64,000 nucleotides of DNA from Pedobacter yulinensis (GTDB taxonomy: Bacteria > Bacteroidota > Bacteroidia > Sphingobacteriales > Sphingobacteriaceae), in contig NZ_KZ686268.1 of assembly GCF_003029735.1 (NCBI RefSeq), forward strand, positions 917,769 through 981,768, given 5' to 3'. Shown in pieces: positions 53,879 to 61,140 of the stretch; position 1 is the first letter of the stretch, and every line of letters starts with the position of its first letter. The position numbers and the translations under genes were made by a program. A model generated the notes under the pieces. The model was not told the origin of the DNA. It searched no databases and saw only the letters and a program-made list of their open reading frames with translations.

Positions 53879-55546
53879 ATGAAAACTTACCTGATGCTTG
53901 TGCTGCTTGTTATATCAGCCGCCCTGAATATCCCCGCTTCTGCTTTTCAAAGTGATCCCGAACTGGGCTTCGGTTCCTCTTCTGTACGTTATGCCCCCGA
54001 TCAGGCAAGCCCGGACATGTCAAAAACATGGCAGGCCAGAGCATGGAAAGCAGAACGCATTCACACCCAGCTGCTTGTTCGCAGTAAGTCAGATCTGAAA
54101 AACGTGCGTGTTACGTTCTCCGGTCTGAAGAAGGCCGGTGGTGGCACCATTGCAGGTTCGCAGCTTGATGCACGGTTTGTTGAATTGGTGTGGACGGACG
54201 AATTCGGGCCAGGCTGCGGACATCGGAAAACCAAAGACTTTGACTCATCGCAAGTGGCAGACCGCATCAGCAATGCCAAAACGAAGAACATACCAGCCAA
54301 CAACCTGCAGGCCGTCTGGCTTACTGCAGATGTTCCGGCGACAGCCGAAGCAGGCGACTACCAGGGACAGGTGACGGTACATGCCGGCAAGGCCTACACC
54401 CTTCCGGTCAAAATTACCGTCATCGACAGGCGCCTGCCTGATCCGGCAGCATACAGTTTCGATCTTGATCTCTGGCAGCATCCGGTGGCCATTGCTCGGG
54501 TTCAGGGTCTGAAAGCCTGGAGTGCCGAACACTTCGCCGCCATGAAACCTTATTACACCATGCTGGCCCGTGCCGGGCAGAAAAGGGTTACCGTAAGCAT
54601 GATCGATGAGCCCTGGAACCACCAGACCTATGATGATTTTCCCAGTCTGATAACCTGGACCAAAAAGAAAGACGGCAACTGGTCGTATGATTATACACTG
54701 TTCGATCAATATGTGCAGTTCGTCATGGATTGCGGGATCAATAAACAGATCAGCTGCTACACAATGATCCCCTGGAAGCTGGCATTCACCTATCAGGACG
54801 AAACCACAGGGCGGAAGGATACGTTGAAGGCCAGCCCGGGCTCTGCAGCCTACAATGAGTTCTGGGCGCGTATGCTGAAAGACTTTGGCCGGCACCTGCG
54901 TCAAAAAGGCTGGTTTGAAAAGACGGCAATATCCATGGATGAGCGCCCTATGAAAGCCATGCAGGAAGTGATTAAGTTGGTCAAGTCTGTAGATCCGGCC
55001 TGGAAACTGACCATGGCCGGCGATTACCATCCCGAGATCCAGGCCGCTCTTTATGATTATTGTATTGCATCCAAGTTCCAGTTTGAACCCGAGGTGCTGG
55101 CAGCCAGACGTAAACAAGGCATGATCAGTACCTGGTACACCTGCTGCACGGAACCTTACCCGAACGGCTTCACCTTTTCGGGTCCTGATGAACATGTGTG
55201 GATTGGCTGGTACACAGCTGCCAAAGACTTTGACGGCTACCTGCGGTGGGCCTACAACAGCTGGCCGGCCCGGCCGTTTGAAGACAGCCGGTTCACTTCC
55301 TGGCCAGCCGGCGACACATACCAGGTGTATCCTGATGCGCAAACCTCCATTCGGTTTGAAAAATTAATCGAAGGCGTACAGGACTTCGAAAAGATCAGAC
55401 AGCTTCGAGGCGACTGGAAGAAAAAAGGTGAAACGGCAAAACTCAGAGAACTGGAGGCACTGCTGAAAAGCCTGGAAATTGCCAATCTGGCTCGTGAAAC
55501 TGCGACCAAACAGCTCGAAAAGGGCCGGGAACTTCTGAATCGCTGA
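53879..55546 (+). CDS. GH123-like/DUF4091 glycoside hydrolase
   Basis: A 555-aa secreted protein with signal peptide (LMLVLLVISAALNIPAS). An N-terminal beta domain (LLVRSKSDLKNVRVTFSG, ATAEAGDYQGQVTVHAG) precedes a barrel. ISMDERP holds adjacent Asp354-Glu355, the acidic pair expected of GH123-type substrate-assisted enzymes, and SWPAGDTYQVYPDA is the typical DUF4091 end. The start at 53879 follows the promoter; an upstream extension overlaps the EamA gene. It likely acts on N-acetylhexosaminides, but specificity is inference. A coiled tail closes the protein. Confidence 0.88.
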   Translation: MKTYLMLVLLVISAALNIPASAFQSDPELGFGSSSVRYAPDQASPDMSKTWQARAWKAERIHTQLLVRSKSDLKNVRVTFSGLKKAGGGTIAGSQLDARFVELVWTDEFGPGCGHRKTKDFDSSQVADRISNAKTKNIPANNLQAVWLTADVPATAEAGDYQGQVTVHAGKAYTLPVKITVIDRRLPDPAAYSFDLDLWQHPVAIARVQGLKAWSAEHFAAMKPYYTMLARAGQKRVTVSMIDEPWNHQTYDDFPSLITWTKKKDGNWSYDYTLFDQYVQFVMDCGINKQISCYTMIPWKLAFTYQDETTGRKDTLKASPGSAAYNEFWARMLKDFGRHLRQKGWFEKTAISMDERPMKAMQEVIKLVKSVDPAWKLTMAGDYHPEIQAALYDYCIASKFQFEPEVLAARRKQGMISTWYTCCTEPYPNGFTFSGPDEHVWIGWYTAAKDFDGYLRWAYNSWPARPFEDSRFTSWPAGDTYQVYPDAQTSIRFEKLIEGVQDFEKIRQLRGDWKKKGETAKLRELEALLKSLEIANLARETATKQLEKGRELLNR

Positions 55547-55575
55547 GTCATTCGGGGGATGTACCGGCCCGCCGC

Positions 55576-56517
55576 TCAGGGGTAAAGAATGATCTTACCG
55601 GTCGTTCTTCCTTTCTGCAGTTCGCGGTGGGCATCGGCCATTTGCTCTAAACTAAACTCCCTGTCAATATGCGGAATAAGTTTGCCATTCTCCAGGAGTG
55701 CCGCCAGGTGCTGCATGTTCGTGGCGGAAGCGCTTACCTTCACATGGATCCCGCGCCTGCCTCCTGCTGCAGCTTTCCCTGCCGGGTCGTCTACATAGCC
55801 ACTTGGCAGGGTGACGATCAGCCCGCCGGGCTTTAAGGTTTTCAGCGAGCGGTCAAACGTATCGCCACCAATGGTATCGACCACGAGGTCAACGTCCTGT
55901 ACCCGGGTTGAGAAGTCTTCGTTTTTGTAATCAACATGTTCATCAATGCCGAGCCCGCGCAGGAAGTCTGCTTTTTCGGCAGAGGCGGTACCGGCCACAT
56001 GAGCACCCGCATTTTTGGCCAGTTGTACAGCAAAATGGCCCACGCCGCCTGCTGCAGCATGGATCAATACTTTTTGCCCGCTGGCAAGGTGCCCGTGTGT
56101 AAAGAGTGCGTCCCAGGCGGTAAGTGCAGCCAGGGTGGTCGCAGCAGCCTGCCCATGACTAATGTGCTCAGGCTTTTTTGCAAGCTGGCTGGCAGGTGCG
56201 GTTACATAGCCTGCATAACAGCCTCCGCTGCCGGGATAATTAACCATACCAAATACGGAATCTCCAGGCAGGAAATGGCCCGCGTCTGGGCCGACCGATT
56301 CGATGACGCCCGAAACATCCCAGCCCAGAACGAGCGGTTGTATTTGGGCGACCAGGGGCCATGCGCCCTTGCCGCTCCTGGTTTTCCAGTCGATGGGGTT
56401 GATGCTAATGGCCGCAATGCGGATCAGCACCTCGCCCGGGCCGGGAACCGGCTTGGGAAGCTCAGCGAGGAGGAAGTTTTCGGGGCCGCCGGCGGTGGTC
56501 AGGATGATTGCTTTCAT
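55576..56517 (-). CDS. NADP-dependent quinone oxidoreductase-like enzyme (MDR family)
   Basis: A 313-aa cytoplasmic oxidoreductase. KPVPGPGEVLIRIAAISIN begins the catalytic domain, PLVLGWDVSGVIESVG the conserved turn, and VLIHAAAGGVGHFAVQLAKNAGA the Rossmann cofactor loop. It has no structural zinc cysteines, so it belongs to the zinc-free MDR group. It probably reduces quinones or enones with NADPH. It is convergent with the GH123-like gene across 29 nt. Confidence 0.93.
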   Translation of the reverse strand: MKAIILTTAGGPENFLLAELPKPVPGPGEVLIRIAAISINPIDWKTRSGKGAWPLVAQIQPLVLGWDVSGVIESVGPDAGHFLPGDSVFGMVNYPGSGGCYAGYVTAPASQLAKKPEHISHGQAAATTLAALTAWDALFTHGHLASGQKVLIHAAAGGVGHFAVQLAKNAGAHVAGTASAEKADFLRGLGIDEHVDYKNEDFSTRVQDVDLVVDTIGGDTFDRSLKTLKPGGLIVTLPSGYVDDPAGKAAAGGRRGIHVKVSASATNMQHLAALLENGKLIPHIDREFSLEQMADAHRELQKGRTTGKIILYP

Positions 56518-56585
56518 GCTATTTTTTTTTGATAAAAATAGGCGATAAAGACATCCCGTACATTCAGGCGGCTGTCATTTCTTCA

Positions 56586-57881
56586 TCAGGGCAGTTTGCT
56601 GAAATCGATCGCCGGATGTGATTTGCCGGTCGACTTGCGTTCCAAAAGAGTTTTTACAGGCGTAAAGTCACTGAAGAACCCGCAGTTCCGAAGAAAGAAC
56701 ACTTGATCGCTTGTGCCGCCCCCGTAGTCTTTCCGGTAGTTCATGTTTGCTGTCGCATCTGCTGTAAACCTCGCCTTTGTTACTTCATACCAGTTACCTT
56801 TGGTATCGACCGCCCACTGGTTGCCGTAGTTTCCCTTGCGGTGCTGTTCGCCGGTGGCAGGGTCAAAATTTTCCAGGAAGGAATAAAGCCCCTTCAGGTA
56901 GCCACCCGATTTGGGCCTTTTAAAACTGGCAACCAGTTGCCAGTCTCCCTTTTGCAGGTCCTTAAAATAGGCTGTAAACGTCGTGGTGCGATGTTGCTGA
57001 TCGGCCTGCGCGCGCACCAGGAAGGCGTAAGTTTTACCGGCTTCCCAGGCATAACGCATGTAACTCTGGCCGCCGCTGCCCTCATTTCCGAATTCACCCG
57101 TGCGTGTGGTGCTGCCTTTTTTCAACATGTGGATCTTCATGCTGTCAGGTATGGATTTCGGATCATCTGTCTGAAAGGGGCTCCAGATGGAGAACAGCAC
57201 GCGCCGCTCGGTAGGCGAGTTAACCTGCATGCCAAAGTAACCACCGCTGAAACCGTTGGCCATGTAGTAGGTGCCCTGTTTATCTTCACCCTGCGGAACG
57301 TTGATCTCGCTGTAGAACCACTCAACCTGGTCTGCAGCTGCTTCCGGAATCACATATTGCAGGTGTACCGACGGACCGCGGTGCCCCCAGTAAAAATAAT
57401 TGCCTTCATTGTTTTTTACGTAGGTCAGGCCTTTTCCAATTGCCTCCCCGCTCAGTTCAAGGTCGCTGACCTCAGCAAAGACACCACCCGATTTAGATAT
57501 GCCCCGTATTTCGGCTTTTACATACCCGGGGCCCTTAAGCCTCACCTTACCAAGACTTACGGTCTGGAATTCCTTATTTGCAATGTTTTTTGTCAGCGTT
57601 TTTCCGGCAACGGTCAGGCTGATGCGGCTCTGGCCTTCAGGCACACGTAGTTTAAGCGCCAGGTCAAGGTCACCACCGCTTTCAGTGCGAAACCAAATCC
57701 TGACCACATCGTTTTTGTCAGACCAGGATGTAAGCCCCTTGTTGCCGATGCGCGCCGCCGCGCCTTTGTCTACCCAGCCATTGCCGCCTAGCGGAAGCAG
57801 GGCCGTTTGAGGGTGTGCCGTTTGCGCAGATACCCTGAGCACGCTGCAGCAAACAAGCAGGGAAAAGACTAAATGTTTCAT
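56586..57881 (-). CDS. Secreted DUF5077/DUF3472 protein
   Basis: A 431-aa protein with signal peptide (VFSLLVCCSVLRVSAQ). Residues 25-150 form a beta sandwich (SDKNDVVRIWFRTESGG, DLALKLRVPEGQSRI) typical of DUF5077. Residues 160-430 match DUF3472: NYFYWGHRGPSVHLQYV, YYMANGFSGGYFGMQVNSP, VLFSIWSP and GGTSDQVFFLRNCGFF. Such pairs appear with glycan-degrading enzymes, so a carbohydrate role is likely but not proven. On the minus strand TATACTTG at 57909-57902 is a one-mismatch -7 element. Confidence 0.85.
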   Translation of the reverse strand: MKHLVFSLLVCCSVLRVSAQTAHPQTALLPLGGNGWVDKGAAARIGNKGLTSWSDKNDVVRIWFRTESGGDLDLALKLRVPEGQSRISLTVAGKTLTKNIANKEFQTVSLGKVRLKGPGYVKAEIRGISKSGGVFAEVSDLELSGEAIGKGLTYVKNNEGNYFYWGHRGPSVHLQYVIPEAAADQVEWFYSEINVPQGEDKQGTYYMANGFSGGYFGMQVNSPTERRVLFSIWSPFQTDDPKSIPDSMKIHMLKKGSTTRTGEFGNEGSGGQSYMRYAWEAGKTYAFLVRAQADQQHRTTTFTAYFKDLQKGDWQLVASFKRPKSGGYLKGLYSFLENFDPATGEQHRKGNYGNQWAVDTKGNWYEVTKARFTADATANMNYRKDYGGGTSDQVFFLRNCGFFSDFTPVKTLLERKSTGKSHPAIDFSKLP

Positions 57882-58329
57882 TTATTTGGATTTAGGTAAA
57901 GCAAGTATAAAAAACCGAACCGGTCGCAGGAAAATTGAGCCCGCACAAACGTTTGTTTCAAAAGGTGATGAGCGTGGTCATAACAGGTTTTTTGGCGCCG
58001 GCCCCGAGCAAAAAGCTCGGCAGCTGGCATAACCGGATGAGCCTGGACCGCCCGAAACGTGTTTCCCTACGTAGAACTGAAGATCAATTGCAGGTCTGTC
58101 TTTCGGGGGCGGGGAGAGGAGACAACCGGATTAATGAAAGCCGGATAACAGATCGTTTAACTGAGCGTGCGGCGCTGCAGATCAAACGTTTGCGCAGCCT
58201 TTTTTATGCGCCTTCTTTGGTTGGTGCCGTCTGCTCAAGTCCATGCCATGTGCGAACATCACCCGGCGGCAGGCCTTCAGGTTCGCGGAACACTTTTTGT
58301 GTTAAATTTGCGTTCTCAAAAAACTCAAA
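57882..58329. other. 448-bp intergenic region without a visible gene
   Basis: Apart from promoter elements at both ends I see no gene. An open frame from 57935 to 58333 has low-complexity Arg/Ser-rich content and no recognisable start signal or domain, so I do not call it. Confidence 0.5.
58303..58310 (+). promoter_or_regulatory. Perfect -7 element for the outer-membrane barrel gene
   Basis: TAAATTTG matches TAnnTTTG exactly, 19 nt before the ATG at 58330. No good -33 element at the usual spacing. Confidence 0.5.
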
Positions 58330-58935
58330 ATGAAAACCATGAAAAAGAGCATTTTAATGATTGCGGCATTGGTCCTGAGCTTCGGATCGCTGCACGCCCA
58401 GTTCAACCTGGGGCTGAAAGCCGGTGTAAACCTGGCCAGCCTGAACACTGATTTTGCCAGCAAGGAAAACCGCCTTGGCTACCAGCTGGGTGCCTGGGCC
58501 CGCATAGGAAGCGGATTTTACGTACAACCTGAAGCGTATTTTGGCAGTAAGGGTAACCGCTTTGTTAGTTTTACGAACAACAATGGAACCGAAGTTGAAG
58601 CAGAAGGCAAAGTTCGCTTTACGACCCTCGACATCCCGGTACTGCTGGGTACGCGGGTCGGTGTAGACAAATTGAATCTCCGGTTTATGGCCGGCCCTGT
58701 GGTATCGTTCGTTCTGGATGAGAATGCAACGTTCTCTTCTGCATATGACCAGGCAACCGATTTCAGAAATTATAAGAACAACGCATTTGCAGCGCAGTTC
58801 GGCGCCGGCGTCGATGTGGGCAACCTGGCTGTCGATCTTCGTTATGAGGCAGGCTTGAGTAACATCAGCAACAGTGATCGTTACAAACAGCGCCCGAATG
58901 TATGGCAGTTGAGCCTTGGCTGGAAGTTGTTTTAA
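58330..58935 (+). CDS. Outer-membrane beta-barrel protein (PorT-like)
   Basis: A 201-aa protein with signal peptide (MIAALVLSFGSLHAQ). The start MKTMKKSIL allows 58330 or 58339. The barrel family shows FNLGLKAGVNLASL, GYQLGAWARIGSGFYVQPE, LDIPVLLGTRVG, FMAGPVVSFVL and the ending LSLGWKLF with a C-terminal aromatic. Eight strands are likely. Function is structural or transport; not determined. A strong terminator follows. Confidence 0.88.
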   Translation: MKTMKKSILMIAALVLSFGSLHAQFNLGLKAGVNLASLNTDFASKENRLGYQLGAWARIGSGFYVQPEAYFGSKGNRFVSFTNNNGTEVEAEGKVRFTTLDIPVLLGTRVGVDKLNLRFMAGPVVSFVLDENATFSSAYDQATDFRNYKNNAFAAQFGAGVDVGNLAVDLRYEAGLSNISNSDRYKQRPNVWQLSLGWKLF

Positions 58936-58954
58936 TCAACGTTAGCGAGAAAAT

Positions 58955-58990
58955 AAAAAGGGCAGTACACCGCGGTGTACTGCCCTTTTT
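58955..58990. terminator. Strong bidirectional terminator
   Basis: An 18-bp perfect inverted repeat (58955-58972 with 58973-58990) with AAAAA at one end and TTTTT at the other. It separates the convergent barrel gene and the small secreted protein gene. Confidence 0.92.
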
Positions 58991-59005
58991 AGTGCTGCGG
59001 ATTTT

Positions 59006-59362
59006 TTAATAGTCGTGGTAGATTTCGCCCGAATAGGTAAATGACCGCAGCTGTCCGTCTTTGTAGTAATAAACAACAAGCTGGTTAGCGGCCATGGCGA
59101 TGGGGTTGAAATAGATGCTGGCATAACCAGTGAACGACTGCACATTTAATCCGCTGGCATTTACCTGGTCAATGGTGCAGGCAGGCCAGTCGGTGTCGAT
59201 CTGCGTAATCTGGATGGTGCATTCGGTGGTTTGCCCTTCCACATCGCAGGTAAACCGTCCGTACCAGGTGCTTCCGGGCACACCGGTTACTTGAGCTGAC
59301 TTTTGTGCAAAGCCGGCGAGGCTGGAAACAGACAGCAGGATGAATAAAAGCATTTTTTTCAT
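59006..59362 (-). CDS. Small secreted protein of unknown function (118 aa)
   Basis: A signal peptide (LLFILLSVSSLAGFAQ) precedes a beta-rich mature part with STWYGRFTC, ECTIQITQIDTDWPACTI and YASIYFNPIAMAANQLVVY. Three cysteines in the mature region could form a disulfide. I do not recognise a family. It lies downstream of the second SusD gene after a terminator and has its own transcript. Confidence 0.7.
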   Translation of the reverse strand: MKKMLLFILLSVSSLAGFAQKSAQVTGVPGSTWYGRFTCDVEGQTTECTIQITQIDTDWPACTIDQVNASGLNVQSFTGYASIYFNPIAMAANQLVVYYYKDGQLRSFTYSGEIYHDY

Positions 59363-59384
59363 AACAATGGGATTAGAGATTAAT

Positions 59385-59415
59385 AAAAAAGAGCCAGCAC
59401 CTCGCGTGCCGGCTC
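59385..59415 (-). terminator. Terminator of the second SusC/SusD operon
   Basis: On the minus strand GAGCCGGCAC pairs with GTGCTGGCTC (one G-U pair) around a 5-nt loop, followed by TTTTTT. Confidence 0.85.
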
Positions 59416-59428
59416 TGGCGATTTACAT

Positions 59429-61129
59429 TTATTGCCAACCTGGGTTTTGTCTTAGGTCTACGCCCTGGTCTTTATAAAGTTTGATTTGGTCTAACGGCAA
59501 CGGCCGGAAATAGACACGCTCGTTGTCAAACGCGCGTTGTGTTTCGGGTTTTGGTGAGGGAATAATATAGCCTTCAGTCGTTCCATCTATAACTACTGTA
59601 GCTTTGGGGTATTCCGCGAGTTTCAGATAAGCGCCCCGGTTAATCGTCAGGTTATTTCGGGTATCAAGATATGCGTACTTCCGCCACCTTTTGAGATCGT
59701 CATTGCGGAAACCTTCCAGCATGAGCTCAATTCGGCGCTCGCGGCGGATCTCCCAGATCAGCGAGGGCACAGACGGATCTCTGGAAGGATCGTCATAAAC
59801 CACCCCATTAACCGCAGGGGAGTTGCCAACCACTTGCAATTTCGGCATGGTAATACCTGGACGCGCACGCAGCACATTGATCGACTTGTCAAGGTCTGCC
59901 TGTGTAAGCGTACCAAGTTCGGCGCAGGCCTCTGCATAGTTGACCAATACTTCTCCATATCGGATGATGGGAGCATCGGTGGTGTTTGTGCTGGACAGCG
60001 CTTCGGCAGTTCCAAGTAAAGCCGGGTCATCAAGCAGGTATTTGATGGTGGCATACCCTGAATTGGAGAAGTTCGTGGCGTATCCCGGCACGCGAAGTTG
60101 CTGTACAAACGTTTCCTTAATGCGCGGGTCGCGATTGGTCATTACGCTGGTAATGGTCTTGTCTCCCTGATAAAGTGGCGAAACGCCAACGGGCAGTCCG
60201 TCCGAACACAGGTAGCTGTCAATCGCGTTTTTGGATGCGCCGGTTTGTGGTTCACGGTTCACATAACTAACAAGCGAGTGTGTGCTCTGTGCGGTTCCGT
60301 ATTGCCTGTATAACAAGACTTCAGGATTTCCCTTTAAATCGAGTGAATTAAAAACTGAACGGTAGCGCGGTGCGAGCGTATAACCACCTTTCGTCATAAC
60401 CTCGTTCGCAGCCCACTTTGCCGCCTCCAGGTATTCAGTAGCCTTTGCCGCATTTGCATTGCTATATTTCAAGAGTGTTCCGTGATACAGAAACACGCGC
60501 GACATGAAGGCAAGCACGACGTCACGGTTCACGATCTGACCCTTGGGGCCGGTTCCATTGTCAACAGCGCGCACATTGGTCGCTGCGAAACGGAAATCAG
60601 CGAGCATATTGTCTAACACAAGCACCATCGGATCGCGGGGCTTGTAAAGTTCGGGAGAAGTTTCCTCCAGGGGTTGGTCATACCATGGAACATCGCCAAA
60701 GTTTTTAACCAGTTCATGGTATTCAAGCGCGCGGAAGAACCGGCCAACGCCCGTCCAATTGTTCCTTATTTCGGGATCCAGTGGGGAAGCGGCTACCCTC
60801 GAAATAAAGATGTTTGCTTTGCGCACCATGCCAAAATCCCAACCTCCGCCGGTCGCAGGAACGGTTCTGGTGAACGCCGTGGGTGTAGAGGGTGTCAGAT
60901 CATCGTTCAGTGTTTCTCCCGAAAAGTATTTGCCAAAAGTAAAGCCGGAACCATATCCTGTGAAGTAGGTCGTGTAGAAACCCCAGGCAAATGTGCTCAC
61001 TTGCTTTTCGGTCCGCCAGTACGTATCGTCGGTAAAGAGGTCCAGCGGATCTCTTACCAGAAAATCTTTCTTACAGCCATTTGCTGTGAGGAGAAGAATT
61101 AGGATTGGAAATAAATATATTTTTCTCAT
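59429..61129 (-). CDS. SusD/RagB family surface lipoprotein
   Basis: A 566-aa lipoprotein with lipobox LTANGC (Cys near 19) followed by KKDFLVRDPLDLFTDD. The helical N-terminal half has FAWGFYTTYFTGYGSGF and PRDPMVLVLDNMLADFRF; the C-terminal part has WEIRRERRIELMLEGFRNDDLKRWR and ends LRQNPGWQ. It is the surface glycan-binding partner of the SusC gene 11 nt upstream. It ends in a terminator at 59415-59385. Confidence 0.95.
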   Translation of the reverse strand: MRKIYLFPILILLLTANGCKKDFLVRDPLDLFTDDTYWRTEKQVSTFAWGFYTTYFTGYGSGFTFGKYFSGETLNDDLTPSTPTAFTRTVPATGGGWDFGMVRKANIFISRVAASPLDPEIRNNWTGVGRFFRALEYHELVKNFGDVPWYDQPLEETSPELYKPRDPMVLVLDNMLADFRFAATNVRAVDNGTGPKGQIVNRDVVLAFMSRVFLYHGTLLKYSNANAAKATEYLEAAKWAANEVMTKGGYTLAPRYRSVFNSLDLKGNPEVLLYRQYGTAQSTHSLVSYVNREPQTGASKNAIDSYLCSDGLPVGVSPLYQGDKTITSVMTNRDPRIKETFVQQLRVPGYATNFSNSGYATIKYLLDDPALLGTAEALSSTNTTDAPIIRYGEVLVNYAEACAELGTLTQADLDKSINVLRARPGITMPKLQVVGNSPAVNGVVYDDPSRDPSVPSLIWEIRRERRIELMLEGFRNDDLKRWRKYAYLDTRNNLTINRGAYLKLAEYPKATVVIDGTTEGYIIPSPKPETQRAFDNERVYFRPLPLDQIKLYKDQGVDLRQNPGWQ

Positions 61130-61140
61130 GATTGCCTACA

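Noticed and set aside
57935..58333. Plus-strand 132-codon open frame upstream of the barrel gene
   Set aside because: Arg/Ser-rich with no domain or start signal, and it runs across the barrel gene's promoter.
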